A stretch of 64,000 nucleotides of DNA. Origin: Endozoicomonas sp965232255 (GTDB lineage Bacteria > Pseudomonadota > Gammaproteobacteria > Pseudomonadales > Endozoicomonadaceae). The notes under the pieces are model-generated. The model was not told the DNA's origin, made no database searches, and worked only from the letters and a program-made list of their open reading frames with translations. Positions 17,576-25,849 of the stretch are shown here, in pieces; within the stretch, counting starts at the first letter, position 1, and each line of letters begins with the position of its first letter. Where the stretch lies: NCBI GenBank assembly GCA_965232255.1, contig OZ246962.1, forward strand, positions 62,001-126,000, in the 5' to 3' direction. Both the position numbers and the translations under genes were made by a program.

Positions 17576-19294
17576 TTACGGGTACTGCGAAACCGCGACA
17601 AACACTTCATTGTCACCAAAGCCAACCAGATCTGCTCGTCCATTGCCGTTTACGTCACCAAACATGCGCGGATTATTCTCCATGGTCCAGCCCCGGTAAT
17701 TGGTAAACTGCTGGAAACGCTGATCGTTTTCATCATTATGACGCCACTTTGATTCATAGACCCAAACACTGTTCAGATTTTCGAAATGGTCACCGCTGCC
17801 GTCCCGATTGATATCTGCTGACCAGGCAACATAAACACCGTGTTCACCAATGGCCCAGATATCTGCTCGACCATCGCCGTTTACATCAGCGACCCCACGC
17901 GGGTACTCGGCCCCCCAATATTTGTCACCCCAGCCAATGCCCAGTACCAGCTCCGCATGGTTTGAGCCAGTCACAAAGTTAAACCCATTGCCTTCTTCAT
18001 CGTTAGCTAACCATATTTGCCGTTTTGAAAAGGTGTTGTCGCCATTATTGACACTGGCAAAAATATCTTTATGACCATAGGCAACAAGATCGGCCAGCCC
18101 GTCGCCGGTGATGTCGGCGACAAAACGTGGATAATCGGAGGTGCTGTTGCCAAAGGTTTGGTCACCAGCGGTATCAACCGGCGTATCGGTGCCAAAGTCG
18201 TTTATCGCCAGAGTTGCGTCGGCAAATCCTGTGCCGGTACTGGTTGCGTAATAGGTGCCATGATCGGCAAAAATAACCAGGTCTGCCCCTGGCGTGGCAT
18301 CCAGTTGGCCGAAACCGATATTGAAGCCACCAATAGTTGTGTCTGCACTTAACAGCGTTGGAACAGTGCCCCACACTGTATCCACGGCAAAGCGATTATC
18401 GCCAGTGTTCAGGGCGACGTGAATGCTACCACTGTCGTCCAGCCCGATTAGCTCGGCTTTGCCGTCTCCGGTCAGATCGGCCAACTGCACCTGCTTTTTG
18501 CCGGCAAATGTGTTGTCCAACTCAACGGGTGTCAGAAATGCCTTGCCATCAGACAGCGCCAGGTAAACCTTGCCAGAAGCGTAATCAACCTTGACCACAT
18601 CCTCGCGGCCATCACCTGAGACATCACCGATAATGCGGGCACTGCTGGCAACCGTATTTCCGACTGAGGAGATCAACTGGTCACTGGTGCTCCATACCGC
18701 TTCTTCAGCCAGGGCACTGGCATCGTAAACATTCACCCCATCAACAAAAGAACCTGCGCCAAAGTCGCGATTGAAATAATAGACCGATGAGTTATCACTG
18801 CCATCACGCCAGCTCTGGCGATGGTTATGATAAGCCGATGTGACCAGGGATTTTGTGGCAATTTCAATATTTCGCTCAATACTGAGCTGCTCAAGAATCG
18901 GGATCAGGTTCCTGGCATTTTCATCGGTTGAAATAGACTGCTCTTCAAGAATGATTCGCTCTTCAGCAACACCGTATTTTTGCATCAGATAATCTTTCAT
19001 GGCCTGGGCTTCAGTCAGGCCGTGGCCATTGGTAAAGCAGCTTTTCAAGGAATCCGGATTGCCCTTGCCAGCAAAAGCAAATAATGGATTATCCTTTTCC
19101 AGGGACACCTGATAGGCGCGATCAACCCGCTGCTCCAGCAAAAGACGGGCATTGCAGGTTTTGTAATTGACCTGCAAACCCAAACCGATAATCAGGTCAA
19201 CCTGCTCTTTTGATTGACGATAATTGTCATCATCAAAGTCACAACCTGTGACAACAGTGCAGGCAATCAGCACTGAAAGTAATTTCAACTTCAT
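17576..19294 (-). CDS. Lipoprotein with DUF218 (YdcF-like) domain and FG-GAP/VCBS repeats
   Basis: The 572-residue product begins MKLKLLSVLIACTVVTGC, a lipoprotein signal peptide with Cys18 as acylation site; Asp at +2 would favour inner-membrane retention in enterobacteria. Residues about 30-170 resemble the DUF218/YdcF fold: VDLIIGLGLQV, EAQAMKDYLMQKYGV, ERIILEEQSISTDENARNL and LVTSAYHNHRQ. From about 210 onward come VCBS/FG-GAP-like repeats with calcium-loop motifs DVSGDGRED, DLTGDGKAE, DITGDGLAD, DVNGDGRAD and DVNGNGRAD. This combination is unusual and I know no function for it. An intrinsic terminator follows at 17501-17535. Either surface binding or envelope enzymology is possible. Confidence 0.8.
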   Translation of the reverse strand: MKLKLLSVLIACTVVTGCDFDDDNYRQSKEQVDLIIGLGLQVNYKTCNARLLLEQRVDRAYQVSLEKDNPLFAFAGKGNPDSLKSCFTNGHGLTEAQAMKDYLMQKYGVAEERIILEEQSISTDENARNLIPILEQLSIERNIEIATKSLVTSAYHNHRQSWRDGSDNSSVYYFNRDFGAGSFVDGVNVYDASALAEEAVWSTSDQLISSVGNTVASSARIIGDVSGDGREDVVKVDYASGKVYLALSDGKAFLTPVELDNTFAGKKQVQLADLTGDGKAELIGLDDSGSIHVALNTGDNRFAVDTVWGTVPTLLSADTTIGGFNIGFGQLDATPGADLVIFADHGTYYATSTGTGFADATLAINDFGTDTPVDTAGDQTFGNSTSDYPRFVADITGDGLADLVAYGHKDIFASVNNGDNTFSKRQIWLANDEEGNGFNFVTGSNHAELVLGIGWGDKYWGAEYPRGVADVNGDGRADIWAIGEHGVYVAWSADINRDGSGDHFENLNSVWVYESKWRHNDENDQRFQQFTNYRGWTMENNPRMFGDVNGNGRADLVGFGDNEVFVAVSQYP

Positions 19295-19597
19295 GGAAAG
19301 TCCTTACGGGAGAATTTAGCTAGCTCGGTTAACTCATTGAGCAGTTTTGTATCTTAACAAGGATGCATAATCGCTACGATTGTTGACCAGGCAATCAGCA
19401 GAATAAGTCAGAAAAAAAGCAACGTATCTTGCCGATTTTTTCACTACTTATCTGTCTACAAAACACCCACTTTTTACTGTAAAAAGTGCTAAAAAATAGG
19501 CATTTTTTATGATGTTGACAGCTATAACAAAAAAGACATAATGGGGCTGTTTCACCTCTATATCTGCGACCTCTTTCAAGCATTAAGGAGCATGGTC
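19295..19597. other. AT-rich divergent intergenic region with a tight palindrome
   Basis: These 303 bases separate two divergent genes and hold no supported gene. At 19468-19488 a 21-base near-palindrome pairs CACTTTTTAC with GTAAAAAGTG around a single T. It could be an operator or a transcript hairpin. The region is strongly AT-rich between about 19430 and 19530, as expected for promoters. Confidence 0.5.
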
Positions 19598-20110
19598 ATG
19601 GAGACTCCACAAACTTGCGTAGCTGTCTATAAAACCCATCAGGCCGCGGACGATGCGGTCAAGCGTCTGCAAAGAGCTGGCTTCGAGATGACGAAGATTT
19701 CCGTCATCGGCAACGACTACCACACTGACGAGCAAGTTGTCGGTTATTACAATACCGGCGATCGGATGAAGGCGTGGGGCAAAATCGGCGCTTTCTGGGG
19801 CGGTCTGTGGGGCATTCTTTTGGGTGCGGCATTTTTTATGATTCCGGGCATTGGCCCGCTCGCTGTTGCCGGTCCACTGGTTTCCGCTATTGTTGGCGGC
19901 CTTGAGGGTGCAATAGTAGTCGGTGGCTTGTCAGCACTGGGCGCTGCCCTGGTCAGCATAGGCATCCCTAAAGATAGCGTTGTCAATTACGAAAAATCAC
20001 TGGCTGCCGGTAACTATCTCGTACTGTACAACGGCAATGCCCAAGATGTTGCTGCCGCTGCCAAACTGCTGCAGGAAACTACTGACCATGACGGGGTAGA
20101 GATACACTAA
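19598..20110 (+). CDS. Small glycine-rich membrane protein, general-stress (YflT/DUF1269)-like
   Basis: AAGGAG at 19585-19590 supports the ATG at 19598 over the ATG six bases earlier, giving 170 residues. Residues about 1-45 (TCVAVYKTHQAADDAVKRLQ, then AGFEMTKISVIGND) resemble the ferredoxin-like domain found in general-stress 17M-type proteins. A glycine-rich hydrophobic central part (about 60-125) forms one or two membrane hairpins. The C-terminus repeats the small domain pattern (YEKSLAAGNYLVLYNGNAQD). Related proteins are often stress-induced, but no precise function is established. It converges on the cstA-like gene across an inverted repeat. Confidence 0.65.
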   Translation: METPQTCVAVYKTHQAADDAVKRLQRAGFEMTKISVIGNDYHTDEQVVGYYNTGDRMKAWGKIGAFWGGLWGILLGAAFFMIPGIGPLAVAGPLVSAIVGGLEGAIVVGGLSALGAALVSIGIPKDSVVNYEKSLAAGNYLVLYNGNAQDVAAAAKLLQETTDHDGVEIH

Positions 20111-20132
20111 TCTCACCACTGTATCTGAAATA

Positions 20133-20196
20133 CGCAGGTTCCGACCGATTTTTTGCCCTGATCGGCGCAACAATACCAACCAAATCGGAACCTGCG
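20133..20196. terminator. Large inverted repeat between convergent genes
   Basis: Twelve-base perfect arms (CGCAGGTTCCGA at 20133-20144 and TCGGAACCTGCG at 20185-20196) enclose 40 bases that contain a second small stem (CCGAT/ATCGG). It lies between the ends of two convergent genes. No T-tract follows, so a terminator role is likely from position rather than from form. Confidence 0.45.
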
Positions 20197-20224
20197 GTTA
20201 TTGATAAAAATCCCCATTACCTTT

Positions 20225-21667
20225 TCAAGCAGCGGTCTCTACAGCCGGTTGAGCTGATTGACTGTGCCTGGTAGCATTTTTCAAAAACCAGATAACCGTC
20301 GTAATTGCTGCAACTACGCCCACTGGATATGCCACGGTAGAGGACAGTTTTAATCCTTCCGGCGCCATCAGAATATAAGTAGTGCACACCGCCGTCATAA
20401 ACGTTGCTGGCAGTGAGGCCAACCAGTGGCTTTTTCCCTGATGAACCATATACATGGCTGAAGCCCAAAGCACGATCGTTGCCAGTGCCTGGTTGGAGAA
20501 GGCGAAATAACGCCAGATGATATTGAAATCAATAAAAGTCAGGGCAAAGCCCACGGCAAACACTGGCACGGCTAGCATTAAACGACTTTTGACGCTTACT
20601 TGGTTGATGCCCAGAGCATCAGCAAAAATCAGGCGGACACTGCGAAACGCGGTATCGCCAGAAGTAATTGGACAGGCAATAACTCCCAAAATTGCCATCA
20701 TACCGCCAATACTACCCATCAAACCGACAGAAACCTCATTAACTACCAGACCAGCGCCGCCTTTAGCCAGCACGTCATTTAATCCCTCCAGCCCGTTGGG
20801 GAAGAAAGCCATTGCCGCTGCTGCCCAAATGAGAGCCACCACACCTTCAGCAACCATGGCGCCGAAAAATACCTGGCGACCGTAACGCTCGTTTGGCAGA
20901 CAACGGGACATCATGGGTGACTGAGTAGCATGAAAACCACTGATGGCACCACAGGCGATGGTAATAAACAACATTGGCCAGATGGGCAACCCGTCTGGAT
21001 GAGACTGTGGACTGGTAATTTCCGGAATAGGCAGACCTTTAATCAGCATCATCCCACCGACGCCTATGGCCATCACCAACAGAGTCAGGCCAAACAGTGG
21101 ATAAATCTTTGAGATGACTTTATCCACCGGCAGCACGGTTGCTAAAAAATAGTAGGTCAAAATAATCGCCAGCCAGAAACTGGTCTTGGCAAACATTCCT
21201 TCCATTCCCAGATTGGCCAACAAACCGGCAGGACCCATCATAAAGACGACACCAACCAGAATCAGCAAAACAACCGAGAAGGCGCGCATGACTTTGCGCG
21301 AGCCTTCACCAAGATAGTGCCCGACAATTTCTGGAATGGACTGTCCCTGGTGGCGCACTGAGAGCATGCCAGAGAAGTAATCATGAACAGCGCCACCGAA
21401 AACACAGCCAAAAGCGATCCACAAAAAAGCAGCTGGACCGTACAGCGCGCCCATGATAGCACCAAAAATCGGCCCAAGGCCGGCAATATTGAGAAACTGG
21501 ATCAGAAAGATTCGCTGCCAGGTCAGGGGCACAAAATCGACACCATCCTCAAGGGTATGTGCCGGTGTTGCCCGATCCGGGTCAGCCCCGAAATGCCGAT
21601 CCACCCATTTGCCATAGACCAGATAGCCTATGATCAGAATTGCTAATGCGCCAAGAAAGCTAAACAC
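20225..21667 (-). CDS. cstA: CstA-family carbon starvation transporter
   Basis: The 480-residue membrane protein belongs to the CstA family (peptide or pyruvate uptake during carbon limitation). Signatures are the N-terminal LIQFLNIAGLGPIFGAIMGA and GGAVHDYFSGMLSVRHQGQS, and GFHATQSPMMSRC in the middle. The protein is of the short class (around 480 residues) rather than the 700-residue E. coli CstA. The start is a GTG at 21667 with GGAG eight bases upstream. About a dozen membrane helices are apparent. The exact substrate cannot be told from sequence, and no two-component partner (BtsSR-like) is adjacent. Confidence 0.88.
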   Translation of the reverse strand: MFSFLGALAILIIGYLVYGKWVDRHFGADPDRATPAHTLEDGVDFVPLTWQRIFLIQFLNIAGLGPIFGAIMGALYGPAAFLWIAFGCVFGGAVHDYFSGMLSVRHQGQSIPEIVGHYLGEGSRKVMRAFSVVLLILVGVVFMMGPAGLLANLGMEGMFAKTSFWLAIILTYYFLATVLPVDKVISKIYPLFGLTLLVMAIGVGGMMLIKGLPIPEITSPQSHPDGLPIWPMLFITIACGAISGFHATQSPMMSRCLPNERYGRQVFFGAMVAEGVVALIWAAAAMAFFPNGLEGLNDVLAKGGAGLVVNEVSVGLMGSIGGMMAILGVIACPITSGDTAFRSVRLIFADALGINQVSVKSRLMLAVPVFAVGFALTFIDFNIIWRYFAFSNQALATIVLWASAMYMVHQGKSHWLASLPATFMTAVCTTYILMAPEGLKLSSTVAYPVGVVAAITTVIWFLKNATRHSQSAQPAVETAA

Positions 21668-21870
21668 GTGTATTGCTCCGCCAAAAGTAGTCGAATCAAG
21701 GCAGTCTTTACACCAACGAAAACCTACCCGTCAGAGTTAAGGTTACGTCGGTATTTTTAGTAAAAAGAAAGCCGGTAGAAGTGTGTTGGGGGCGCAATAT
21801 AACAACTTATTGGTAGATTTTCCTGACGCAGGGCAAAAAAACAAATAACCAGTGAACTACTCGCCCTATC

Positions 21871-21906
21871 GCACGCGGAGACATGCGGAGACATAAAGAC
21901 GAGAGC
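21871..21906 (+). repeat. Copy of the short CATAAAG motif with an internal duplication
   Basis: The sequence GCACGCGGAGACAT is followed by GCGGAGACATAAAGACGAGA, so GCGGAGACAT is present twice in tandem. With the preceding CTATC it parallels the copy after mnmH (6169-6192) base for base at most positions. It lies in the cstA/Na-Pi intergenic region. Confidence 0.4.
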
Positions 21907-22039
21907 TCTGGACAGAGTTTGCTGGCAGTTCAGACAATACACCAGACAATATAAACGCAGTAATTTTACCACCATCTTCTTTGCTACCCTGCGCCATTGC
22001 GAAGCGGAGAATACGTAGCACGAAGCATTTCTGAGCAAG

Positions 22040-22057
22040 CTGTCATAAAACTGTCAC
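22040..22057 (+). promoter_or_regulatory. Pho box (PhoB operator)
   Basis: CTGTCATAAAACTGTCAC consists of two 7-base repeats (CTGTCAT and CTGTCAC) separated by four A residues. This is the E. coli PhoB consensus arrangement with essentially no deviation. It sits 52 bases before the start of the Na/Pi cotransporter gene, with a TATTTT-like -10 element about 10 bases downstream. It implies induction by phosphate limitation through PhoBR, which is not encoded in this window. Confidence 0.88.
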
Positions 22058-22109
22058 AAAGTGTCGATATTTTACCAAGTTCTTTGATAAGCACCAGGGT
22101 GCACTTTTT

Positions 22110-23282
22110 ATGTCTGAAACGACATCATCCCCTGCGAAGGGTGTTGACTTTGAAACGATGACCACACGACATTACGGGCGTATCTGGCTGCGCGTAGTGT
22201 TGTGGATCTATGCCTTGCTGGTAGCAGTCAGTGTCATCGGTTCTGGTTTCAAACTGGCGGTGGGCGGTACAGAAGCGGCAGCACAATTGTTCAGTTTTGC
22301 CAACAACGCCATCATGGGGCTGCTGGCTGGTACTCTGGCGACAGCTCTGGTTCAGTCCTCCAGTACAGTCACATCGGTCATCGTTGGTCTGGTCGCTGGC
22401 GGATTACCGGTACAAATGGCCATCCCGATGATTATGGGTGCCAACATCGGTACCACCATCACCAACACCATTGTCAGTCTTGGTCACATTCGCTGCCATA
22501 AAGAGTTTAAACAGGCTTTTGCCGCGTCCACAGTTCACGACTTTTTCAACTGGCTAGCGGTACTGATTCTTCTGCCTCTGGAGCTATTCACCGGATTCTT
22601 GAGCAAAACCTCTGAATACGTGGCAGGAATGCTGGTCGGTGGACAGAACCTGTCCATGAAAGGTCTTGATTTTGTCGGGCCGCTGACTGAACCTGCTGAA
22701 GACATTATCAAGGGTTTTGTTTCCGTCTTGCCAGACAGCACACTTTCAGGCATCGCCATGATTGTGATCGGTATTGTCCTGATTTTCTTCTCAGTGGTGC
22801 GCCTGGGCAAACTGCTGAAAAAAGTCATGGTGGGCAAAGCCAAGGATGCATTGCACAAATCCATTGGTCGCGGTCCTATCAGTGGCATCCTGTCTGGTAT
22901 GACCATGACGGTCATGGTGCAGTCTTCTTCTACCACCACCAGCTTGATGGTGCCGATGGTCGCCAATGGTCTGTTCACCGTACGTCAGATGTACCCGTTC
23001 ACTCTGGGTGCCAATATCGGCACTACCATTACTGCTCTGCTGGCAGCAACGGCTATCAGCGGCCCGGCAGCCCTGCCAGCACTGACTATTGCTCTGGTGC
23101 ATTTCTTCTTTAACTTCATAGCCGTGGTACTGATTTACGGCATTAAATGGTTGCGGGAAATTCCGTTGTTTATGGCGGACAAACTGTCCGATCTGGCAAT
23201 AAAAAACCGGATGTACGCGTTTGGTTATCTGTTTATCGCCTTCTTTGTTCTGCCTGGCATCATCATCTTTATGACGGCCTGA
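22110..23282 (+). CDS. Na+/phosphate cotransporter (NptA/SLC34 family)
   Basis: The 390-residue membrane protein carries the duplicated QSSS motifs that define Na/Pi cotransporters: QSSSTVTSVIVGLVAGG and QSSSTTTSLMVPMVANG. Each is followed by a GANIGTT motif (IMGANIGTTITN and TLGANIGTTITA). The family imports inorganic phosphate with sodium across the inner membrane. A PhoB box just upstream supports phosphate as the substrate. The protein is short, with no C-terminal PhoU-like domain. It is monocistronic, ending in a hairpin before the convergent rpiA. Confidence 0.93.
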   Translation: MSETTSSPAKGVDFETMTTRHYGRIWLRVVLWIYALLVAVSVIGSGFKLAVGGTEAAAQLFSFANNAIMGLLAGTLATALVQSSSTVTSVIVGLVAGGLPVQMAIPMIMGANIGTTITNTIVSLGHIRCHKEFKQAFAASTVHDFFNWLAVLILLPLELFTGFLSKTSEYVAGMLVGGQNLSMKGLDFVGPLTEPAEDIIKGFVSVLPDSTLSGIAMIVIGIVLIFFSVVRLGKLLKKVMVGKAKDALHKSIGRGPISGILSGMTMTVMVQSSSTTTSLMVPMVANGLFTVRQMYPFTLGANIGTTITALLAATAISGPAALPALTIALVHFFFNFIAVVLIYGIKWLREIPLFMADKLSDLAIKNRMYAFGYLFIAFFVLPGIIIFMTA

Positions 23283-23293
23283 TGACTGGTATA

Positions 23294-23315
23294 GCCACCG
23301 TTATTTAGCGGTGGC
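23294..23315. terminator. Hairpin between the convergent Na/Pi gene and rpiA
   Basis: GCCACCG and CGGTGGC pair perfectly around an 8-base loop, 12 bases after the transporter stop. No T-tract follows; its position between convergent gene ends suggests a transcript-end role. Confidence 0.5.
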
Positions 23316-23370
23316 ACTCTCCAACTCCTGCTGTGTATGTCGGACGATGAGCACTCTTACGACTCATGTC

Positions 23371-24045
23371 TCACGACGCAGTATATGTCTTAACCCCTTC
23401 TTTAGTGCCTAGCAATAATACGTCAGCCGGTCGGCTGGCAAACAGGCCATTCGTTACTACGCCGACAATGTTATTAATCTGCTGCTCAAGGGCCACCGGA
23501 TCGAGAATCTGTAAATTCCAGACATCCAGAATCAGATTGCCATTGTCGGTTACTACGCCTTCACGATAGGCAGGATCACCCCCGAGCTTGACTAGCTCGC
23601 GCCCCACATAGCTACGCGCCATGGGAATCACCTCCACTGGCAGCGGGAATGCGCCTAGCACGTTTACGGCCTTGCTCTCATCGGCAATACAGATAAACTC
23701 TGTGGCTACAGCAGCAACGATTTTCTCGCGGGTTAATGCCGCCCCACCACCCTTGATCAGCTGCAGATGCTTATTGACCTCATCGGCCCCATCGATATAA
23801 AAGCGTAAATCTGCGATGGCATTCAGATCATAAACTGGGATACCGTATCCCTGCAGCTGTTTGGAGGACGCTTCCGAACTGGAAACGCAGCCATCAAACT
23901 CGTCTTTATACGGAGCCAGTGCATCAATAAAAAACCGAGCCGTAGAGCCAGTGCCGATGCCGACCACCATATCTTTGGTTAAATGGGGTAGGATGTAACG
24001 CAACGCCGCTTCGGCCGTGGCTTTTTTCAGTTGATCCTGGTTCAT
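23371..24045 (-). CDS. rpiA: Ribose-5-phosphate isomerase A
   Basis: The 224-residue enzyme interconverts ribose 5-phosphate and ribulose 5-phosphate in the pentose phosphate pathway. Family signatures are VVGIGTGSTARFFIDAL near residue 28, the catalytic segment DLRFYIDGADEVN and KGGGAALTREKIVA. The conserved DNGNLILDVWNLQI follows. Length is close to the usual 219. The start ATG at 24045 gives MNQDQLKKATAEAALRYI, as in other gammaproteobacteria. Confidence 0.96.
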   Translation of the reverse strand: MNQDQLKKATAEAALRYILPHLTKDMVVGIGTGSTARFFIDALAPYKDEFDGCVSSSEASSKQLQGYGIPVYDLNAIADLRFYIDGADEVNKHLQLIKGGGAALTREKIVAAVATEFICIADESKAVNVLGAFPLPVEVIPMARSYVGRELVKLGGDPAYREGVVTDNGNLILDVWNLQILDPVALEQQINNIVGVVTNGLFASRPADVLLLGTKEGVKTYTAS

Positions 24046-24224
24046 GGATTTACCTGTTGGGCAGCTGATGGCAAGTCGGATGACGCAACGGTATTGCTCA
24101 AACAGACTTGGTTGAAAACAGGCGGTATGTTACACCATTTTCGTGACCCACAGGTATGAGCCCATGGGGATACTCTGACAAGATAGCCAGAGAGAATGGA
24201 CTCTCCTGGCAAGGATTTGCTCCG

Positions 24225-24824
24225 TCACGTTCTACCCTGTAAGAAGTTATGGGTATCCTGGTACTTTATTCGTGTGTGTTGAATCAAATTTCTGGTAGGT
24301 TCCTGAAAATGGTTCGTGCCAAGGCGTTTCATGCAACTGTAGGCCCCAACTGTTGAAACAGCGGCTACTGTGCCAGCTATACCAAGTACCAGAGGAACCA
24401 TAACCTTGCTGTTGATAAAAAAAGTAGCAGCAAAAGCAAAAACACCACACCCACCGATAAACTTGCCAGGCAGTTCACCGAGTCGAGCACCTTGGTGGAA
24501 TCCCTGAATCGAATAATCCCGCAAAGACTTGGAACTCTCCAGGCCAAAAAACTTCCGCGCTTTTGCTCCTATGCATTTGCGTGCCAGGATAGCCGTTATC
24601 CCAACCACTCCGCCAACAACCGCACCCGCAATGCCAGTGAGACATTCTGTACAAATGCTCGGAACTTCAAAGCTGTATAGGGCCAGCAAGTAGGGAAATT
24701 TATAGGCAACGCGCCCAAAGACCTTTGCCGCTTCGCCCAGCGCTTGCCCGGTAGTGAGTGGCGTTTCTCGCGAATACTCGCGAGGTTCCAAAGGAACGGA
24801 TGCTGCTCCAGTAACACTTATCAT
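24225..24824 (-). CDS. Hypothetical membrane protein
   Basis: I do not recognise this family. The ATG at 24824 follows AGGAG at suitable distance and gives 199 residues. Two hydrophobic regions are visible: TGIAGAVVGGVVGITAILAR at about residue 63-82, and a longer one around 125-165 that includes VMVPLVLGIAGTVAAVSTVG. The ends are hydrophilic. Cysteines occur near the first helix (ICTEC). It lies between rpiA and the PepSY gene on the same strand but with large gaps, so it is probably a separate unit. Confidence 0.55.
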   Translation of the reverse strand: MISVTGAASVPLEPREYSRETPLTTGQALGEAAKVFGRVAYKFPYLLALYSFEVPSICTECLTGIAGAVVGGVVGITAILARKCIGAKARKFFGLESSKSLRDYSIQGFHQGARLGELPGKFIGGCGVFAFAATFFINSKVMVPLVLGIAGTVAAVSTVGAYSCMKRLGTNHFQEPTRNLIQHTRIKYQDTHNFLQGRT

Positions 24825-24960
24825 GACCAAACTCCTTTTAACTTAACGTTTGTCGTTATCAAATACGCTTTGTGCAAGCTAAAGGCCGGAATAGATAAAC
24901 TGAATGACAAGACCGTTAGTATTACTGGCAAATTCCATAATCTCCGGTAATCCACCGATT

Positions 24961-25680
24961 TTACCTTATCCCCAATGGCGTAATTTTGTCTTCCAGAACC
25001 TCGCCAGTGGTGGCATTAACCAACATTTTGTGCCGGATGCGCTGATCATCCAGAAAAACTATTTCTCTTATCAGCGTATTGTCTTTCACCCGGCTCTGCG
25101 TTCGCAGAACAACCATGCCATGGTATTTTTCCCGGGCATTTTTAATAATTTGCTCAAGGGCTACTTGCTTCCCCTCCGGCTTGAGATCATAGCTTTCCAC
25201 TTTAAGCAGTCGTCCAGTATAAGCGTCCATAGTCAACTGTCGACGCTTGCTCATGATCTGCTGATGGGCCAGTTCAACAACATAGACCAGATTACCGTCC
25301 TGGCGTTGCAACTCGGTTTTAATACGCCGCGATTTTGGATACTGACTGCTTACCCGACCCAGAATATCTTCTAGAGGAATTGGCATCTGCATGGGAACGT
25401 GCTCAACTCTCTGCCCACTAAAAGCGTCATATACGACACGCAACCATTTATTACCGCCATCGGTAAAATCAATGACATAAACTTTGCGACCGTCCTCCTG
25501 CGTCAGGCGAGCCGAGCGAATCACAATTGTGCTGGCAAACCGGTCACGAGTTGCTGCAACCAGTTGATCCAGTGGCACTATGGAGCGCGGTCTGAGAGTT
25601 TTTTCCGGTAAGGGCGTGGCTGACCAGGAAAGCGGCAGTACAGCCAGTAAAGCAAGGACAGACAGCTTCGATATGACCAT
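24961..25680 (-). CDS. Exported PepSY-domain protein
   Basis: The ATG at 25680, preceded by AGGAG, gives 239 residues with a clear signal peptide (MVISKLSVLALLAVLPLSWS). The mature part contains three successive PepSY-like units at about residues 40-100, 105-170 and 175-239. Each ends in the typical pattern of a strand followed by D-A-x-T/S-G: YDAFSGQRVEH, MDAYTGRLLKVES and VNATTGEVLED. PepSY domains are found in inhibitors of proteases and in envelope regulatory proteins. A periplasmic inhibitor or modulator role is inferred; the target is unknown. Confidence 0.8.
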   Translation of the reverse strand: MVISKLSVLALLAVLPLSWSATPLPEKTLRPRSIVPLDQLVAATRDRFASTIVIRSARLTQEDGRKVYVIDFTDGGNKWLRVVYDAFSGQRVEHVPMQMPIPLEDILGRVSSQYPKSRRIKTELQRQDGNLVYVVELAHQQIMSKRRQLTMDAYTGRLLKVESYDLKPEGKQVALEQIIKNAREKYHGMVVLRTQSRVKDNTLIREIVFLDDQRIRHKMLVNATTGEVLEDKITPLGIR

Positions 25681-25849
25681 ATACGGCTCCTGTCGATTGA
25701 ATAAGTGAATAAAGGGAATGCCTACCAGTGAAAGGAAACCGTGCCGCCACCAAAAATCCGACATAATCGGCAATTATGTCGACTTATCCAAGCAGTCAAC
25801 ACAACAAGTCTTACGACACTCTTGCGTAGGGTTTAAGGTCGAGTTGCCA

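Larger units (their letters stand above)
21668..22109. other. Divergent intergenic region between cstA and the Na/Pi cotransporter
   Basis: The 442 bases contain the upstream regions of both genes, the Pho box annotated at 22040-22057 and a copy of the short CATAAAG motif at 21871-21906. A minus-strand open frame of 93 codons (21757-22038) has Cys-rich, non-protein-like composition and I do not regard it as a gene. Confidence 0.6.

Noticed and set aside
21757..22038. Minus-strand open frame of 93 codons upstream of the Na/Pi gene
   Set aside because: It overlaps promoter DNA including the repeat motif, has Cys-rich atypical composition and no recognisable domain.
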